A stretch of DNA of 64,000 bases, taken from contig NZ_CAMIAF010000003.1 of NCBI RefSeq assembly GCF_946190375.1, positions 79,270 to 143,269 of the forward strand, written 5' to 3'. The translations under genes and the position numbers were made by a program. The notes beneath the pieces were generated by a model that was not told the origin of the DNA, did no database searches, and saw nothing but the letters and a program-made list of their open reading frames with translations. This DNA comes from Streptococcus mitis (GTDB lineage: Bacteria > Bacillota > Bacilli > Lactobacillales > Streptococcaceae). Shown in pieces: positions 27,004 to 35,527 of the stretch (the stretch's first letter is position 1; each line of letters starts with the position of its first letter).

Positions 27004-27870
27004 ATGAAACTATTCAAACCACTCTTAACTGTTTTGGCACTTGCCTTCGCCCTAATCTTTGTCACAGCTTGTAGCTCAGGTGGAAATGCTGGTTCATCGT
27101 CTGGAAAAACGACTGCCAAGGCTCGGACTATTGATGAAATCAAAAAAAGCGGTGAACTACGAATCGCCGTGTTTGGAGATAAGAAACCTTTTGGTTACAT
27201 TGACAATGACGGTTCTTACCAAGGTTACGATATTGAACTTGGGAACCAATTAGCACAAGACCTTGGCGTGAAGGTCAAATACGTTTCAGTCGATGCTGCC
27301 AACCGTGCGGAATACTTGATTTCAAACAAGGTGGATATTACCCTTGCCAACTTTACAGTAACTGACGAACGCAAGAAACAAGTTGATTTTGCCCTTCCAT
27401 ATATGAAAGTTTCACTTGGAGTCGTATCACCTAAGACCGGTCTCATTACAGACGTCAAACAACTTGAAGGCAAAACCTTGATTGTTACAAAAGGAACGAC
27501 CGCTGAAACTTATTTTGAAAAGAATCACCCAGAAGTAAAACTCCAAAAATACGACCAATATAGCGATGCCTACCAAGCCCTTCTTGACGGACGTGGAGAT
27601 GCCTTCTCAACTGACAATACTGAAGTCCTAGCTTGGGCGCTTGAAAACAAAGGATTTGAAGTAGGAATTACTTCCCTCGGTAATCCAGATACCATTGCGG
27701 CAGCCGTTCAAAAAGGCAATCAAGAATTGCTAGACTTCATTAATAAAGATATTGAAAAATTAGGTAAGGAAAACTTCTTCCACAAGGCCTATGAAAAAAC
27801 ACTTCACCCAACCTACGGTGACGCTGCTAAAGCAGATGACCTAGTTGTTGAAGGAGGAAAAGTTGACTAG
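27004..27870 (+). CDS. Polar amino-acid-binding lipoprotein
   Basis: 288 residues with a lipoprotein signal (MKLFKPLLTVLALAFALIFVTAC, lipidated Cys about residue 23) and an SBP-bac-3 fold (ELRIAVFGDKKPFGYIDNDGSYQGYDIELGNQLAQDLGVKVKYV). The conserved Arg/Asp binding set is around ANFTVTDERKKQVDFALPYMKVSLGVV. Substrate probably a polar, aromatic or acidic amino acid; exact specificity is not readable. It is the last gene in the operon and is followed by a terminator. Confidence 0.92.
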   Translation: MKLFKPLLTVLALAFALIFVTACSSGGNAGSSSGKTTAKARTIDEIKKSGELRIAVFGDKKPFGYIDNDGSYQGYDIELGNQLAQDLGVKVKYVSVDAANRAEYLISNKVDITLANFTVTDERKKQVDFALPYMKVSLGVVSPKTGLITDVKQLEGKTLIVTKGTTAETYFEKNHPEVKLQKYDQYSDAYQALLDGRGDAFSTDNTEVLAWALENKGFEVGITSLGNPDTIAAAVQKGNQELLDFINKDIEKLGKENFFHKAYEKTLHPTYGDAAKADDLVVEGGKVD

Positions 27871-27882
27871 TCATTAACTCTT

Positions 27883-27917
27883 AAAAGGGACTGGATTTTA
27901 AGCTCCAATCCCTTTTT
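27883..27917 (+). terminator. Terminator of the polar amino-acid ABC operon
   Basis: AAAAGGGA.TGGA pairs with TCCA.TCCCTTTTT. Confidence 0.85.
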
Positions 27918-27956
27918 AAGATTTTACCTATAACATCCTGAGTCTATCTAATATGT

Positions 27957-28604
27957 TCAATCTGAACACAGTGTACATACTTTATCGTCTATTGCATATA
28001 CTTTATCACATAAGATACGAATATCCTCTTCACTATGACTAGCAATCAAAATTGTTGTCCCTTTTTCACTAGAGAGCTTTCTAAACAATGTTCTCATATT
28101 TTCTACACTTGATTTGTCCAAGGCATTCATAGGTTCATCTAGTAAAAGAATAGAGGGATTCTCCATAATTGCTTGAGCAATCCCTAGCTTTTTCCTCATA
28201 CCTAGCGAATAAGTTTTAACTTTCTGGTCTTTTTGCTCATATAGACCAACTATTTTCAGTGTATCATTGATTTCCTGATTACCAACTACTCCTCGTATGC
28301 TTGCCAAATATTGTAAATTCTTAAAGCCACTATAATAATTTATAAAACCAGGTTCTTCAATCAAAGCTCCCAAATTAGCTGGAATTTTTCTCTCAGGAAC
28401 AATATTTTCCCCATTGATTAACACTTCTCCATAAGACGGACTATATAAACCAGCTATTAATTTAAACAATACACTTTTCCCTGAGCCATTCGCACCAGTA
28501 ATTCCTATAATTTCCCCCTGTTTACAACTAAAATTAAGGTTTTGAAAAACACATGTTTTTTTTAATTCCAACTGAATATTTTTTAATGTAATTATTTCAT
28601 TCAT
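27957..28604 (-). CDS. ABC-2 type transporter, ATPase subunit
   Basis: 215 residues: Walker A GANGSGKSV (about 36-44; Val where Thr/Ser-Thr is usual), signature YSLGMRKKLGIAQAI (about 130), Walker B ILLLDEPMNALDKS (about 153). Similar to ATPases of bacitracin/lantibiotic-immunity or CcmA-type efflux systems. It is the last gene of the operon that begins with a secreted protein and ends in three membrane/ATPase genes. A 4-base overlap joins it to the upstream gene. Confidence 0.85.
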   Translation of the reverse strand: MNEIITLKNIQLELKKTCVFQNLNFSCKQGEIIGITGANGSGKSVLFKLIAGLYSPSYGEVLINGENIVPERKIPANLGALIEEPGFINYYSGFKNLQYLASIRGVVGNQEINDTLKIVGLYEQKDQKVKTYSLGMRKKLGIAQAIMENPSILLLDEPMNALDKSSVENMRTLFRKLSSEKGTTILIASHSEEDIRILCDKVYAIDDKVCTLCSD

Positions 28605-29305
28605 TCTATAAACCTCCTCTTTTGACGAGTGAAATAGAAAATGCTTTTAAAAAGAAAGACTAAAAATAGCAACTGAAGAAATAGATCTCGTCCTATATCT
28701 CCATTTCCTCTATTCAGAATATAAAATAGATAATTGGTTCGATTCCCCACAAATAAACTGCCAAACACAATCATGAGTAAAAAGAAGCTAACACAAGAAA
28801 AGTTCATTTGCTCATTCGCTCCTAGTATGTATAACGTAAAGCAAAGCAAGGATAGCACACAAACATTCAAAAAATCAACTATAAACAAAACTCCTATATC
28901 CCAGTTTGGTAACTGTAACATAAATTGAATCACTAGAACTTTTACCATGATTAAAACGAGTCCATAAAGAAAACAAGTCCAAATCTGATACCTAATCCAG
29001 AGCTTAATAGAAGAAAATCGAATCACTTCCATAAAGAAATCGGATGCTCTTCTACGATATACAACTGCTAGAAAAAATGTATGAATAATAAACCAATGAA
29101 GCAACCATATAGATAAGACTAAAAAAGAGTTTTGACTCAGATTAGGCCCTTTTAAAATTTCTATAACAGGTCTATCATTTCCTTCTAACCAATACCATAA
29201 TCCTAAACAAATCAATATCCAAAAAAGAACATAACCCCAAAAGTACTTGGTATAGATTATCTGATTCAACCTCCACATGTGACTACTTAACTTTCCCATT
29301 TCCAA
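28601..29305 (-). CDS. ABC-2 type transporter, membrane protein (third of operon)
   Basis: 234 residues with six predicted membrane helices and no family motif I can name. The even spacing of helices, size and position fit an ABC-2-type permease subunit paired with the following ATPase. Codon use is AT-rich, as in its operon neighbours. It starts 3 bases after the upstream gene stop. Confidence 0.7.
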   Translation of the reverse strand: MEMGKLSSHMWRLNQIIYTKYFWGYVLFWILICLGLWYWLEGNDRPVIEILKGPNLSQNSFLVLSIWLLHWFIIHTFFLAVVYRRRASDFFMEVIRFSSIKLWIRYQIWTCFLYGLVLIMVKVLVIQFMLQLPNWDIGVLFIVDFLNVCVLSLLCFTLYILGANEQMNFSCVSFFLLMIVFGSLFVGNRTNYLFYILNRGNGDIGRDLFLQLLFLVFLFKSIFYFTRQKRRFIE

Positions 29306-29308
29306 CTT

Positions 29309-30061
29309 TTACACTCTCCTCCAGTTTCTATGAACAGAAAATACAGTCAATGGAATTATGATAGATAGTAATGTAAGCCAATAAATCAATGCATACGGAT
29401 TGGAATTTACCATATACTGAAAAATTGGCAATAATCCAATTATCCCATTGTTCAACTGATAAATCCAGAATAAAGATTCTACAAATAAAAAAGTAAATAG
29501 AAATACTAAGCTCATGTTTGATTTTTTAAACCAAGAAAAACTGCTAATAGTAAGTAAGGATAAAAAGAAATAGTATGCTATATAAGAGAAAAAAAATCCT
29601 ATAAAGAAACTAGCATTGTTTGCAATACTTATACCATAAAATTCTCTTAAAAAATCAACCTCCTTTATCTCCAAAGAGAAGCTAAAACCATTACTAAACG
29701 CAATTAGAAAAATCAATAAAAATAAAGTAGCAATCCAAATTCCCATACTAAGAACTGCTAATTTGAAACTAAAACCAGTAAAGTGCTTAATTGATTTCAG
29801 ACGAATGCGGCACTCCAACCTATTAAAATAGTTATTCATCAAATGAAAAAAGAATAATATATATGTGAACGGAAAGCAATATACTCCAGTCGTAATATCT
29901 TGAAGTAAGACTAAGAGCCATTCTAATACATTTGGATGGATTGAATATTGGCGACATCGCAGTAAATATACTGTACTAGATAAAATACAGGATAGCAGTA
30001 ATATAAAATAAACCAATACTGATAAAAAATCTTTTTTGTAAAATTGAACAAATTGTTTCAT
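29309..30061 (-). CDS. ABC-2 type transporter, membrane protein (second of operon)
   Basis: 250 residues from the ATG at 30061 (MKQFVQFYKKDFLSVLVYFILLLSC), which overlaps the previous stop by one base (TAATG). The frame is open 17 codons further upstream, but those codons lie inside the preceding gene. Six or more membrane helices; no recognised domain. Probably a subunit of the same efflux complex. Confidence 0.7.
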   Translation of the reverse strand: MKQFVQFYKKDFLSVLVYFILLLSCILSSTVYLLRCRQYSIHPNVLEWLLVLLQDITTGVYCFPFTYILFFFHLMNNYFNRLECRIRLKSIKHFTGFSFKLAVLSMGIWIATLFLLIFLIAFSNGFSFSLEIKEVDFLREFYGISIANNASFFIGFFFSYIAYYFFLSLLTISSFSWFKKSNMSLVFLFTFLFVESLFWIYQLNNGIIGLLPIFQYMVNSNPYALIYWLTLLSIIIPLTVFSVHRNWRRV

Positions 30062-30825
30062 TATACGTAGTCCTCTGAATGTAGAAAAAATGTACCATAA
30101 ACAACCAAACAACTAACAAATAAAATAAAAGCAAGATGCCCACTAACTAAGGAAAGACTGATATCTTTCTGATATCCCAAAGCTAATGTTGTCACAGGTT
30201 CTAAGTAAGATAGCTCTAAAATACCCCAAAAAATACCCCCAACCATCATATAGGCAACTGGGATGAAAATAGCTCCTAATTTTTTCTTCACTAGCAAAGC
30301 ACTAGCTAGTCCAAAAATAGAGAACACAGCGCCCCAAACTCCATACCAGAGAGTCGTTACAAGACTATAGAGAAACTGATTAGAATCAAATAATTCTTTT
30401 AAGGCACCACTATAGTCTCCAATATAAATTTCCTGATAAGGAGTCACTAAAAGATTAATTCCTAATAATAATAAATAGGGGAGAAAAAAGACTAGAAAAG
30501 AAGAAATAATTACAGTACTACCCACAATAGCCAGATACTTCTTTTTAGAAATTCGACACAATTGTGCTGTTAGAAAATGACTCTCAGCATCCTCTATTAT
30601 CTGACTAGAATAGGGCAGTGTACAGATAAGTGCAGCTACTAGGCTAATCGGTGAAAATCCTCTAATAGAAGAAGCGGCAAAAAAAATCGATAAACCTTCA
30701 ATTTTATAAATACCATTGAAAGCAAGGAGATTTCCTAAACTCATGCAAAGAAGGGTCAAAAATAAAGACATATAAAACCGAGGTGATTTAACGACTCGTA
30801 CAAGATTACAAATAAAAAATTCCAT
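30061..30825 (-). CDS. ABC-2 type transporter, membrane protein (first of operon)
   Basis: 254 residues, six predicted helices. The N-terminus MEFFICNLVRVVKSPRFYMSLFLTLLCMSLG and the large loop after the first helix resemble ABC-2 permease subunits. AAGGAGG precedes the ATG. Two hairpins (about 30852-30882 and 30902-30921) separate it from the secreted-protein gene upstream. Confidence 0.7.
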   Translation of the reverse strand: MEFFICNLVRVVKSPRFYMSLFLTLLCMSLGNLLAFNGIYKIEGLSIFFAASSIRGFSPISLVAALICTLPYSSQIIEDAESHFLTAQLCRISKKKYLAIVGSTVIISSFLVFFLPYLLLLGINLLVTPYQEIYIGDYSGALKELFDSNQFLYSLVTTLWYGVWGAVFSIFGLASALLVKKKLGAIFIPVAYMMVGGIFWGILELSYLEPVTTLALGYQKDISLSLVSGHLAFILFVSCLVVYGTFFLHSEDYV

Positions 30826-30851
30826 CCCAACTCCTCCTTATAATAAGAATA

Positions 30852-30882
30852 GGGTGTAGCATTCTTTTTTCATGCTACACCC
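30852..30882. terminator. Perfect 11-bp hairpin between the secreted-protein gene and the permease genes
   Basis: GGGTGTAGCAT (30852-30862) and ATGCTACACCC (30872-30882) pair perfectly around a 9-base loop. There is no U-tract directly after the stem on the minus strand, so it is more likely an mRNA-processing or 3'-protection element, or a leaky terminator. Confidence 0.6.
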
Positions 30883-30920
30883 ACAATCAACCATCTTTAA
30901 GGCTTACTCTGACAAGTAAG

Positions 30921-31324
30921 TTAATAAGAATCTGGACTCCAAGAACCTGAAGTATGAATTCTTACATAATTTCCAAACTGTGGCGCCATAGCTAATCTAG
31001 TATCAGAACCAATATAATTATCACCACCTCCATTATAGTACATGACAATCCTAGAGCCAGAACTCAATTGATATACTGGAGTGATATCTGCCCCACTATA
31101 GGCGCTACGAATAGAGGTATTTAACGTTTTACCGCCACCAGTGCTGTCATTATTATTAATTCCAGCAGAGGCGTTTTCTTTCTCAAGCGCACTAGTTGTA
31201 TCCGAACTAAAACGCGGCAACGTTAAATCATAACCTCCAATCTGTCTAGCTAAGACTGTAGGGAGAAACAAACTAGCTGCAATTGTAACTACGCAAAAAA
31301 GGGAATATATTTTCTTCTTTTCAT
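30921..31324 (-). pseudogene. Secreted small protein gene with a frameshift in the start region (DUF2712-like?)
   Basis: A strong AGGAGG is followed 8 bases later by ATG (31322-31324), but the ATG frame closes after 11 codons (MKRRKYIPFFA). The adjacent frame encodes a complete signal peptide, KKKIYSLFCVVTIAASLFLPTVLA, and then about 110 residues ending IHTSGSWSPDSY. Adding one base to the four-A run at 31318-31321 would join them into a 134-residue secreted protein. The mature part is Ser/Gly-rich with no Cys. A relation to DUF2712 secreted proteins linked to ABC transporters is possible, at low confidence. Either a natural frameshift, phase variation or a sequencing error. Confidence 0.7.
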
Positions 31325-31392
31325 GACATCGTCCTCCTAAGAAGTGATAAACAAGATAGTTGATTGATCAATTTGATACATATTATATTTTC

Positions 31393-31421
31393 ATTATATC
31401 AGAAAAAGAAAGCGCTCTCAA
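31393..31421 (-). promoter_or_regulatory. Promoter of the secreted-protein/ABC operon with cre-like overlap
   Basis: Minus strand: -35 TTGAGA (31416-31421), 17 bp, extended -10 TGA-TATAAT (31393-31398). TTGAGAGCGCTTTCT (31407-31421) is a 13-of-15 cre match that covers the -35 box, suggesting CcpA repression. Confidence 0.7.
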
Positions 31422-31423
31422 TT

Positions 31424-31459
31424 ATTTTGTTTAAAATATTGTCATATTTTAAACAAAAT
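31424..31459. repeat. Perfect 16-bp inverted repeat upstream of the promoter
   Basis: Arms ATTTTGTTTAAAATAT (31424-31439) and ATATTTTAAACAAAAT (31444-31459) are exact reverse complements with a 4-base loop (tgtc). It begins 2 bases upstream of the -35 box, where an activator or repressor dimer would bind. Confidence 0.75.
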
Positions 31460-31467
31460 GGTTAAAA

Positions 31468-31626
31468 GAGTCTGGGATAAAAAGATTTTAATTTTAGAAA
31501 TTTTTTATTATAAATTTTAAAAATCGATAGATTATACAAAAAAAGCGAACAAAATAGAATTCTGATTGTTAGATAACTCGTTTTGTTCGTTTTTTATATT
31601 TAAGGTTAGATTTTTGTCCCAGACTC
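31468..31626. repeat. 159-bp terminator-like element with terminal and internal inverted repeats (SPRITE-like)
   Basis: Ends GAGTCTGGGATAAAAA and TTTTTGTCCCAGACTC are inverted copies with one mismatch. Inside, AAAAAAAGCGAACAAAA (31538-31554) pairs with TTTTGTTCGTTTTTT (about 31581-31595), a strong stem with T-run that also terminates pyrE. Size and design match the SPRITE/RUP class of small pneumococcal repeats; the exact family is from memory and not certain. Confidence 0.6.
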
Positions 31627-31647
31627 GTCTCTCTTTATCTTACTGAC

Positions 31648-32280
31648 CTAACCTTCTTGCCAATTTTCTTGGTCTTCTTTAAATCGTTTTAGAAGGTCGA
31701 GCCCTTCTGGTGTGATATAGCCTTCTTCTTGGGCTAGGTGAATTAATTCACTGTAGTTAGAAAGTGTTACCAGCTTAACACCGGCATCTGAGAAGTTCTT
31801 ATCTGCTTTTGGCAATTGGTAGCTGAAAATCGCTACAACACCGAGAACATCTGCTCCTTCGCGTTTAGCGGCTGCCACGGCCTCGAGAACAGAACCACCT
31901 GTTGAAATAAGATCTTCAACCACTACCATTTTTTGACCCTGAGCTACGCGACCTTCGATTTGATTACCAGCTCCGTGGTCTTTTGGTTTGCTACGGATAT
32001 AGGCAAATGGCAAGTTCATCTTATCAGCAATGATAGCTCCGTGTGGAATCCCAGCTGTCGCAGTTCCTGCAATCACTTCAACCTCAGGAAAGGCTTCTTT
32101 GATAGCATCTACAAAACCATTTTCAATTAGGGTACGAGTTTCTGGATAGGCAAGGGTCACACGATTATCAGTGTAAATCGGTGACTTGATACCAGATGCC
32201 CAAGTGAAAGGCTCCTCTGGTTTGAGGTAAACGGCTTGAATTTTCAAAAGGTGGCTAGCGATATCTTTAGCAAGTGTCAT
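31648..32280 (-). CDS. pyrE: Orotate phosphoribosyltransferase
   Basis: 210 residues. The PRPP-binding motif [16 protein letters not shown] (about 123-138) and the loop [15 protein letters not shown] are typical. It attaches ribose phosphate to orotate to give OMP in de novo pyrimidine synthesis. It follows pyrF by 32 bases in one operon. The repeat at 31468-31626 lies directly downstream and provides a terminator. Confidence 0.95.
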   Translation of the reverse strand: MTLAKDIASHLLKIQAVYLKPEEPFTWASGIKSPIYTDNRVTLAYPETRTLIENGFVDAIKEAFPEVEVIAGTATAGIPHGAIIADKMNLPFAYIRSKPKDHGAGNQIEGRVAQGQKMVVVEDLISTGGSVLEAVAAAKREGADVLGVVAIFSYQLPKADKNFSDAGVKLVTLSNYSELIHLAQEEGYITPEGLDLLKRFKEDQENWQEG

Positions 32281-32312
32281 GGTATTCTCCTTTTATTTTT
32301 ATAATCTATTCT

Positions 32313-33014
32313 TTAATTCCAGTTCTGTGTCCATTCATCCTTGATGGCATAATAAGCTGCAACAGGATCCTCAGCTTGGGTAATGGGACGTCCCACTACG
32401 ATATAGTCACTGCCGATTTGATAGGCATCAGCAGGTGTCATAACGCGTTTTTGATCTCCAACAACAGCTCCCTGAGGGCGAATCCCAGGTGTCAGACAGA
32501 TAAAATCTGGATTGGTGGCTTGCTTGATGAGTTGTACTTCCTGAGCCGAGCAAACGACACCATCCAAGCCCGCTTCAGCTGTCTTCTTGGCATAGTGGAT
32601 CACAGACTCTTGTAGGCTTGTTTGTATATTTTGAAAGTCCTGCATCTGGGCTTCTGATGTTGAGGTCAACTGCGTTACAGCGATCAATTTGGCTTGGCTA
32701 CCAAGACCTTCACGCGCAGCCTTCATCATCTCTACACCACCAGCCGCATGAACATTGGTCATATCGACACCAAGCTGAGACAAGACCTTCATGGCTGACT
32801 TGACTGTATTGGGAATGTCATGAAGTTTGAGATCTAAAAAGACACTATGACCTAGGGATTTCAAGTAAGACACAATCTCAGGCCCCGTTGCGTAATAAAG
32901 CTCCATCCCTACCTTTAGATAAAGGCTTTCTTCTGCTGGAAAAAGAGCTAAGAATTCCTTGACCGCCTCAAAACTAGGAAAATCAAGAGCAATGACTGGA
33001 CGATGTTCTCTCAT
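32313..33014 (-). CDS. pyrF: Orotidine-5'-phosphate decarboxylase
   Basis: 233 residues. The catalytic loop [14 protein letters not shown] (Asp-Lys-x-His-Asp around residues 58-66), plus [13 protein letters not shown] at the N-terminus and the phosphate-binding ending [15 protein letters not shown]. It converts OMP to UMP, the last de novo step. Its leader holds a PyrR-type attenuator. AAAAGGAGAAAAC precedes the ATG. Confidence 0.96.
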   Translation of the reverse strand: MREHRPVIALDFPSFEAVKEFLALFPAEESLYLKVGMELYYATGPEIVSYLKSLGHSVFLDLKLHDIPNTVKSAMKVLSQLGVDMTNVHAAGGVEMMKAAREGLGSQAKLIAVTQLTSTSEAQMQDFQNIQTSLQESVIHYAKKTAEAGLDGVVCSAQEVQLIKQATNPDFICLTPGIRPQGAVVGDQKRVMTPADAYQIGSDYIVVGRPITQAEDPVAAYYAIKDEWTQNWN

Positions 33015-33073
33015 AGTTTTCTCCTTTTACCTTTGCTAGTGAGAGAGTCTGGACACAAGAAGCCACGAAAAAA

Positions 33074-33203
33074 GGAACCTGCCAACAGCAAGGTTCCACG
33101 AAAAATGGGTAGTCTCCACCCTTTCACCGTCTAACCTTAGCTGCCTCTCTGGACTGCTTTAAAGGTTTTCTATTATTCTATTATTTCTACTAGCACTTGT
33201 CAA
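33074..33203 (-). promoter_or_regulatory. pyrFE promoter and PyrR-type attenuator
   Basis: Minus strand: promoter TTGACA (33198-33203), 17 bp, TAGAAT (33175-33180). The leader then contains AGTCCAGAGAGGC...TAAGG (33135-33155), matching the conserved PyrR-binding loop UCCAGAGAGG, and after it a GC-rich hairpin GGAACCT/AGGTTCC (33074-33080 with 33091-33097) followed by T-run: a terminator. PyrR with UMP would favour the terminator, as in other pyr operons. Confidence 0.88.
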
Positions 33204-33246
33204 GTAAAAACATGGTCACTAAAGAACTATAAGAGAAAAGGTAAAT

Positions 33247-34458
33247 CTAGCGACGCGATGAGCCCTGGGTCGTTTGATTTCGATTGCTCTGTTCCTCTTG
33301 TTTTTTCTGTTCTTCTTCTAAACGTTTACGTTCTTCTTCCTGCTTTTTCTCAGCTTCTTCGGCCTCTTTTTTGGCTTTTTCCTCAGCTTCCATAATTAAT
33401 TTATCCGCCACAGTATAGCTGTAGATTCCAGCTTCCATGTCAATCACACTCGGTTCTGACAATTGTGGCTTAATCTTACTGTAGTAAGGCAATTTCTTAC
33501 TCATTTCAGAAAGCGGAACCAAGACTTCGTCCGAATCATTCATAGTCAATCGAATTAAATCGGAAGTCACCTTGCTTGGGGCTAGTTCCACTTTTTGGAT
33601 ATCCGCCTTGAGTTCTGGGCTAATTTGAGCAAGTTCTGAGACAAAAACCTTGATTTGTTCACTATCATTAAAGAGAACTGATAAATAAGTTTCTGGCAGA
33701 CTGACCAAACTCACAGCACTGGTCTCAAGCTGACCACTGGAAAGAATAGGATAATGGTTTTCACCAGAAATATAGTAGGCTACAATATCATATTCCTTAA
33801 CCTTGATAGTAAACTTGGTTGGAAATTGATAGACAAGCTGAGCTGATTCCACCCAATAATTAGACTTGATCCGCTCTTCATATTTTGCCTTGTCTAGCAG
33901 AAGGTTAATCGTATAATCCGAATCCTGAATGCCTGAAGCCTGTCGAATATCATCATCCGTAGTTTGCACCGTTCCCTCAACACGAATATCCTTCATAGTC
34001 GCATAAGGACTGAGTAGGTAGGCAGAGACAATCAATAAAAGCAAACTTGGAAATAAAATCGTTAGAGCTCGCAAGATATGGAGGCCAGGAATCTTTGCTT
34101 TGGCTGGTTTTTCCTTTGTAGCCTTTTTAGCAAGCTTTTTATCCTGTTCCTCGTCCTCTTTAGACCCTGATTCTTCTTTCTCTTCTTCCTCTTTGTCCGC
34201 CTCTGAGGATTCTACTTTTTCTTCAGACTCTTCCTTAGCTGATTCTGAGTCTTCATGGTCTGTTTCACTCTCCTGGTCCTCTGATTTCTCAGATTCTTCT
34301 CCCATTCGAGCTTGTCTTTCCTTTTCCTTCTCCTCAGCTAGGGCCGCCTCTTCTTCAGCCTTCTTTTTTAGATATTCTTGGTTTCGTTTCTGCCATTCTG
34401 ATAACTCTTTCAATTCTTCGAGGATTTCTTTGTCCTCATTTTTCTTATCTTTTGACAT
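33247..34458 (-). CDS. divIB: Cell-division protein DivIB/FtsQ
   Basis: 403 residues. A long acidic, Lys/Glu-rich cytoplasmic N-terminus (1-125), one membrane helix (about 129-150), a POTRA domain (about 154-225: ATMKDIRVEGTVQTTDDDIRQASGIQDSDY) and a beta domain, then a charged Glu/Lys-rich C-tail (from about 355). It is part of the DivIB-DivIC-FtsL complex at the septum. It ends the murD-murG-divIB operon, whose genes are 1-10 bases apart. Confidence 0.95.
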   Translation of the reverse strand: MSKDKKNEDKEILEELKELSEWQKRNQEYLKKKAEEEAALAEEKEKERQARMGEESEKSEDQESETDHEDSESAKEESEEKVESSEADKEEEEKEESGSKEDEEQDKKLAKKATKEKPAKAKIPGLHILRALTILFPSLLLLIVSAYLLSPYATMKDIRVEGTVQTTDDDIRQASGIQDSDYTINLLLDKAKYEERIKSNYWVESAQLVYQFPTKFTIKVKEYDIVAYYISGENHYPILSSGQLETSAVSLVSLPETYLSVLFNDSEQIKVFVSELAQISPELKADIQKVELAPSKVTSDLIRLTMNDSDEVLVPLSEMSKKLPYYSKIKPQLSEPSVIDMEAGIYSYTVADKLIMEAEEKAKKEAEEAEKKQEEERKRLEEEQKKQEEQSNRNQTTQGSSRR

Positions 34459-34467
34459 TTACTTTCC

Positions 34468-35526
34468 TTATGATAAATCTTTTTTCAATAATTGATAAAA
34501 ATCTGCTAGAGATTTCAATTCCTTTGAAGCCTTCATCTTAGCTTGATAATCTTCCTTGTGACTTAGTAAGTGAGAAAGCTTCTCTTCCAAACTATCCAAG
34601 GTCAAATCGCTTTCTTGAAGCTCTTCTGCATAGCCTTTTTTTACAAAGTAAGTTGCATTTTCAATCTGGTCGCCACGACTAGCTTCACGACCAAGTGGCA
34701 CAATAACATGCAATTTTGCCATGGCCAAGAGCTCAAAAATCGTATTGGCACCACCCCGTGTCACAACAATATCAGCCAATTCCATCAAGGGTTGATAGAG
34801 ACTGGTCACATAGTCAACACGAAAAAGATTTTGGCTCAACTCGTTCAGGCTAGAATCTCCAGTTAGATTGATAATATTGTAGTGCTCGGTTAGCTCTTTT
34901 TTATGGTCTGTCACCAATTGGTTAAAGACACGAGCGCCTGCAGAACCACCGACAAACAATACAGTTGGCAATTTAGGATTAAAGTGGGTTTGAATATCCA
35001 CCAATTCATCTGGTTCAGGATTTTTTTGGTCTGAAACCTTGGTCACTGCTCCCACATGCTCGACCTTAGACAAACTTGAAGCTTGCTCAAATGTTGAATA
35101 CATCTTCGTCGCAAATTTATAGGTGATTTTATTGGCCAAGCCCATAGATAGGTCAGATTCATGAATAAAGACAGGCACTCCTGACACACGCGCAGCGATA
35201 ACAGGCGGTACTGAGACAAAGCCTCCCTTTGAAAAAAGGGCCTGTGGACGAAGTCGTAACATGATAAAGAGCGATTGGACAATTCCCCAACCAACTTTAA
35301 AGACATCCAGCATATTTTGCCAAGAGAAATAGCGACGCAATTTCCCAGTCGCAATGGAGTGGAAAGTGACATCCAAGCCTGACTTGAGGATTTCTTGGTG
35401 TTCAATACCACGCTTGTCCCCGATATAGTGGACTTCCCAACCATCTTCGATGAACTTGGGCATTAACAAAAGATTGAGGGTCACGTGTCCCACCGTCCCC
35501 CCACCTGTAAAGACAATTTTTTTCAT
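34468..35526 (-). CDS. murG: UDP-GlcNAc transferase MurG
   Basis: 352 residues. The donor and acceptor motifs are [12 protein letters not shown] (N-terminus), [15 protein letters not shown] (about 180-195) and [16 protein letters not shown] (about 255-270). It converts lipid I to lipid II at the inner face of the membrane. One base separates it from murD, and divIB follows after 9 bases. Confidence 0.96.
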   Translation of the reverse strand: MKKIVFTGGGTVGHVTLNLLLMPKFIEDGWEVHYIGDKRGIEHQEILKSGLDVTFHSIATGKLRRYFSWQNMLDVFKVGWGIVQSLFIMLRLRPQALFSKGGFVSVPPVIAARVSGVPVFIHESDLSMGLANKITYKFATKMYSTFEQASSLSKVEHVGAVTKVSDQKNPEPDELVDIQTHFNPKLPTVLFVGGSAGARVFNQLVTDHKKELTEHYNIINLTGDSSLNELSQNLFRVDYVTSLYQPLMELADIVVTRGGANTIFELLAMAKLHVIVPLGREASRGDQIENATYFVKKGYAEELQESDLTLDSLEEKLSHLLSHKEDYQAKMKASKELKSLADFYQLLKKDLS

Positions 35527-35527
35527 A

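Noticed and set aside
31271-31273. TTG start at 31271 for the secreted protein
   Set aside because: It has no ribosome site and would remove most of a perfect signal peptide; the frameshift explanation fits better.
34100-34495. 131-residue Ser-rich plus-strand frame
   Set aside because: Antisense to the acidic N-terminal region of divIB; composition is simply the complement of Glu/Lys codons, no ribosome site.
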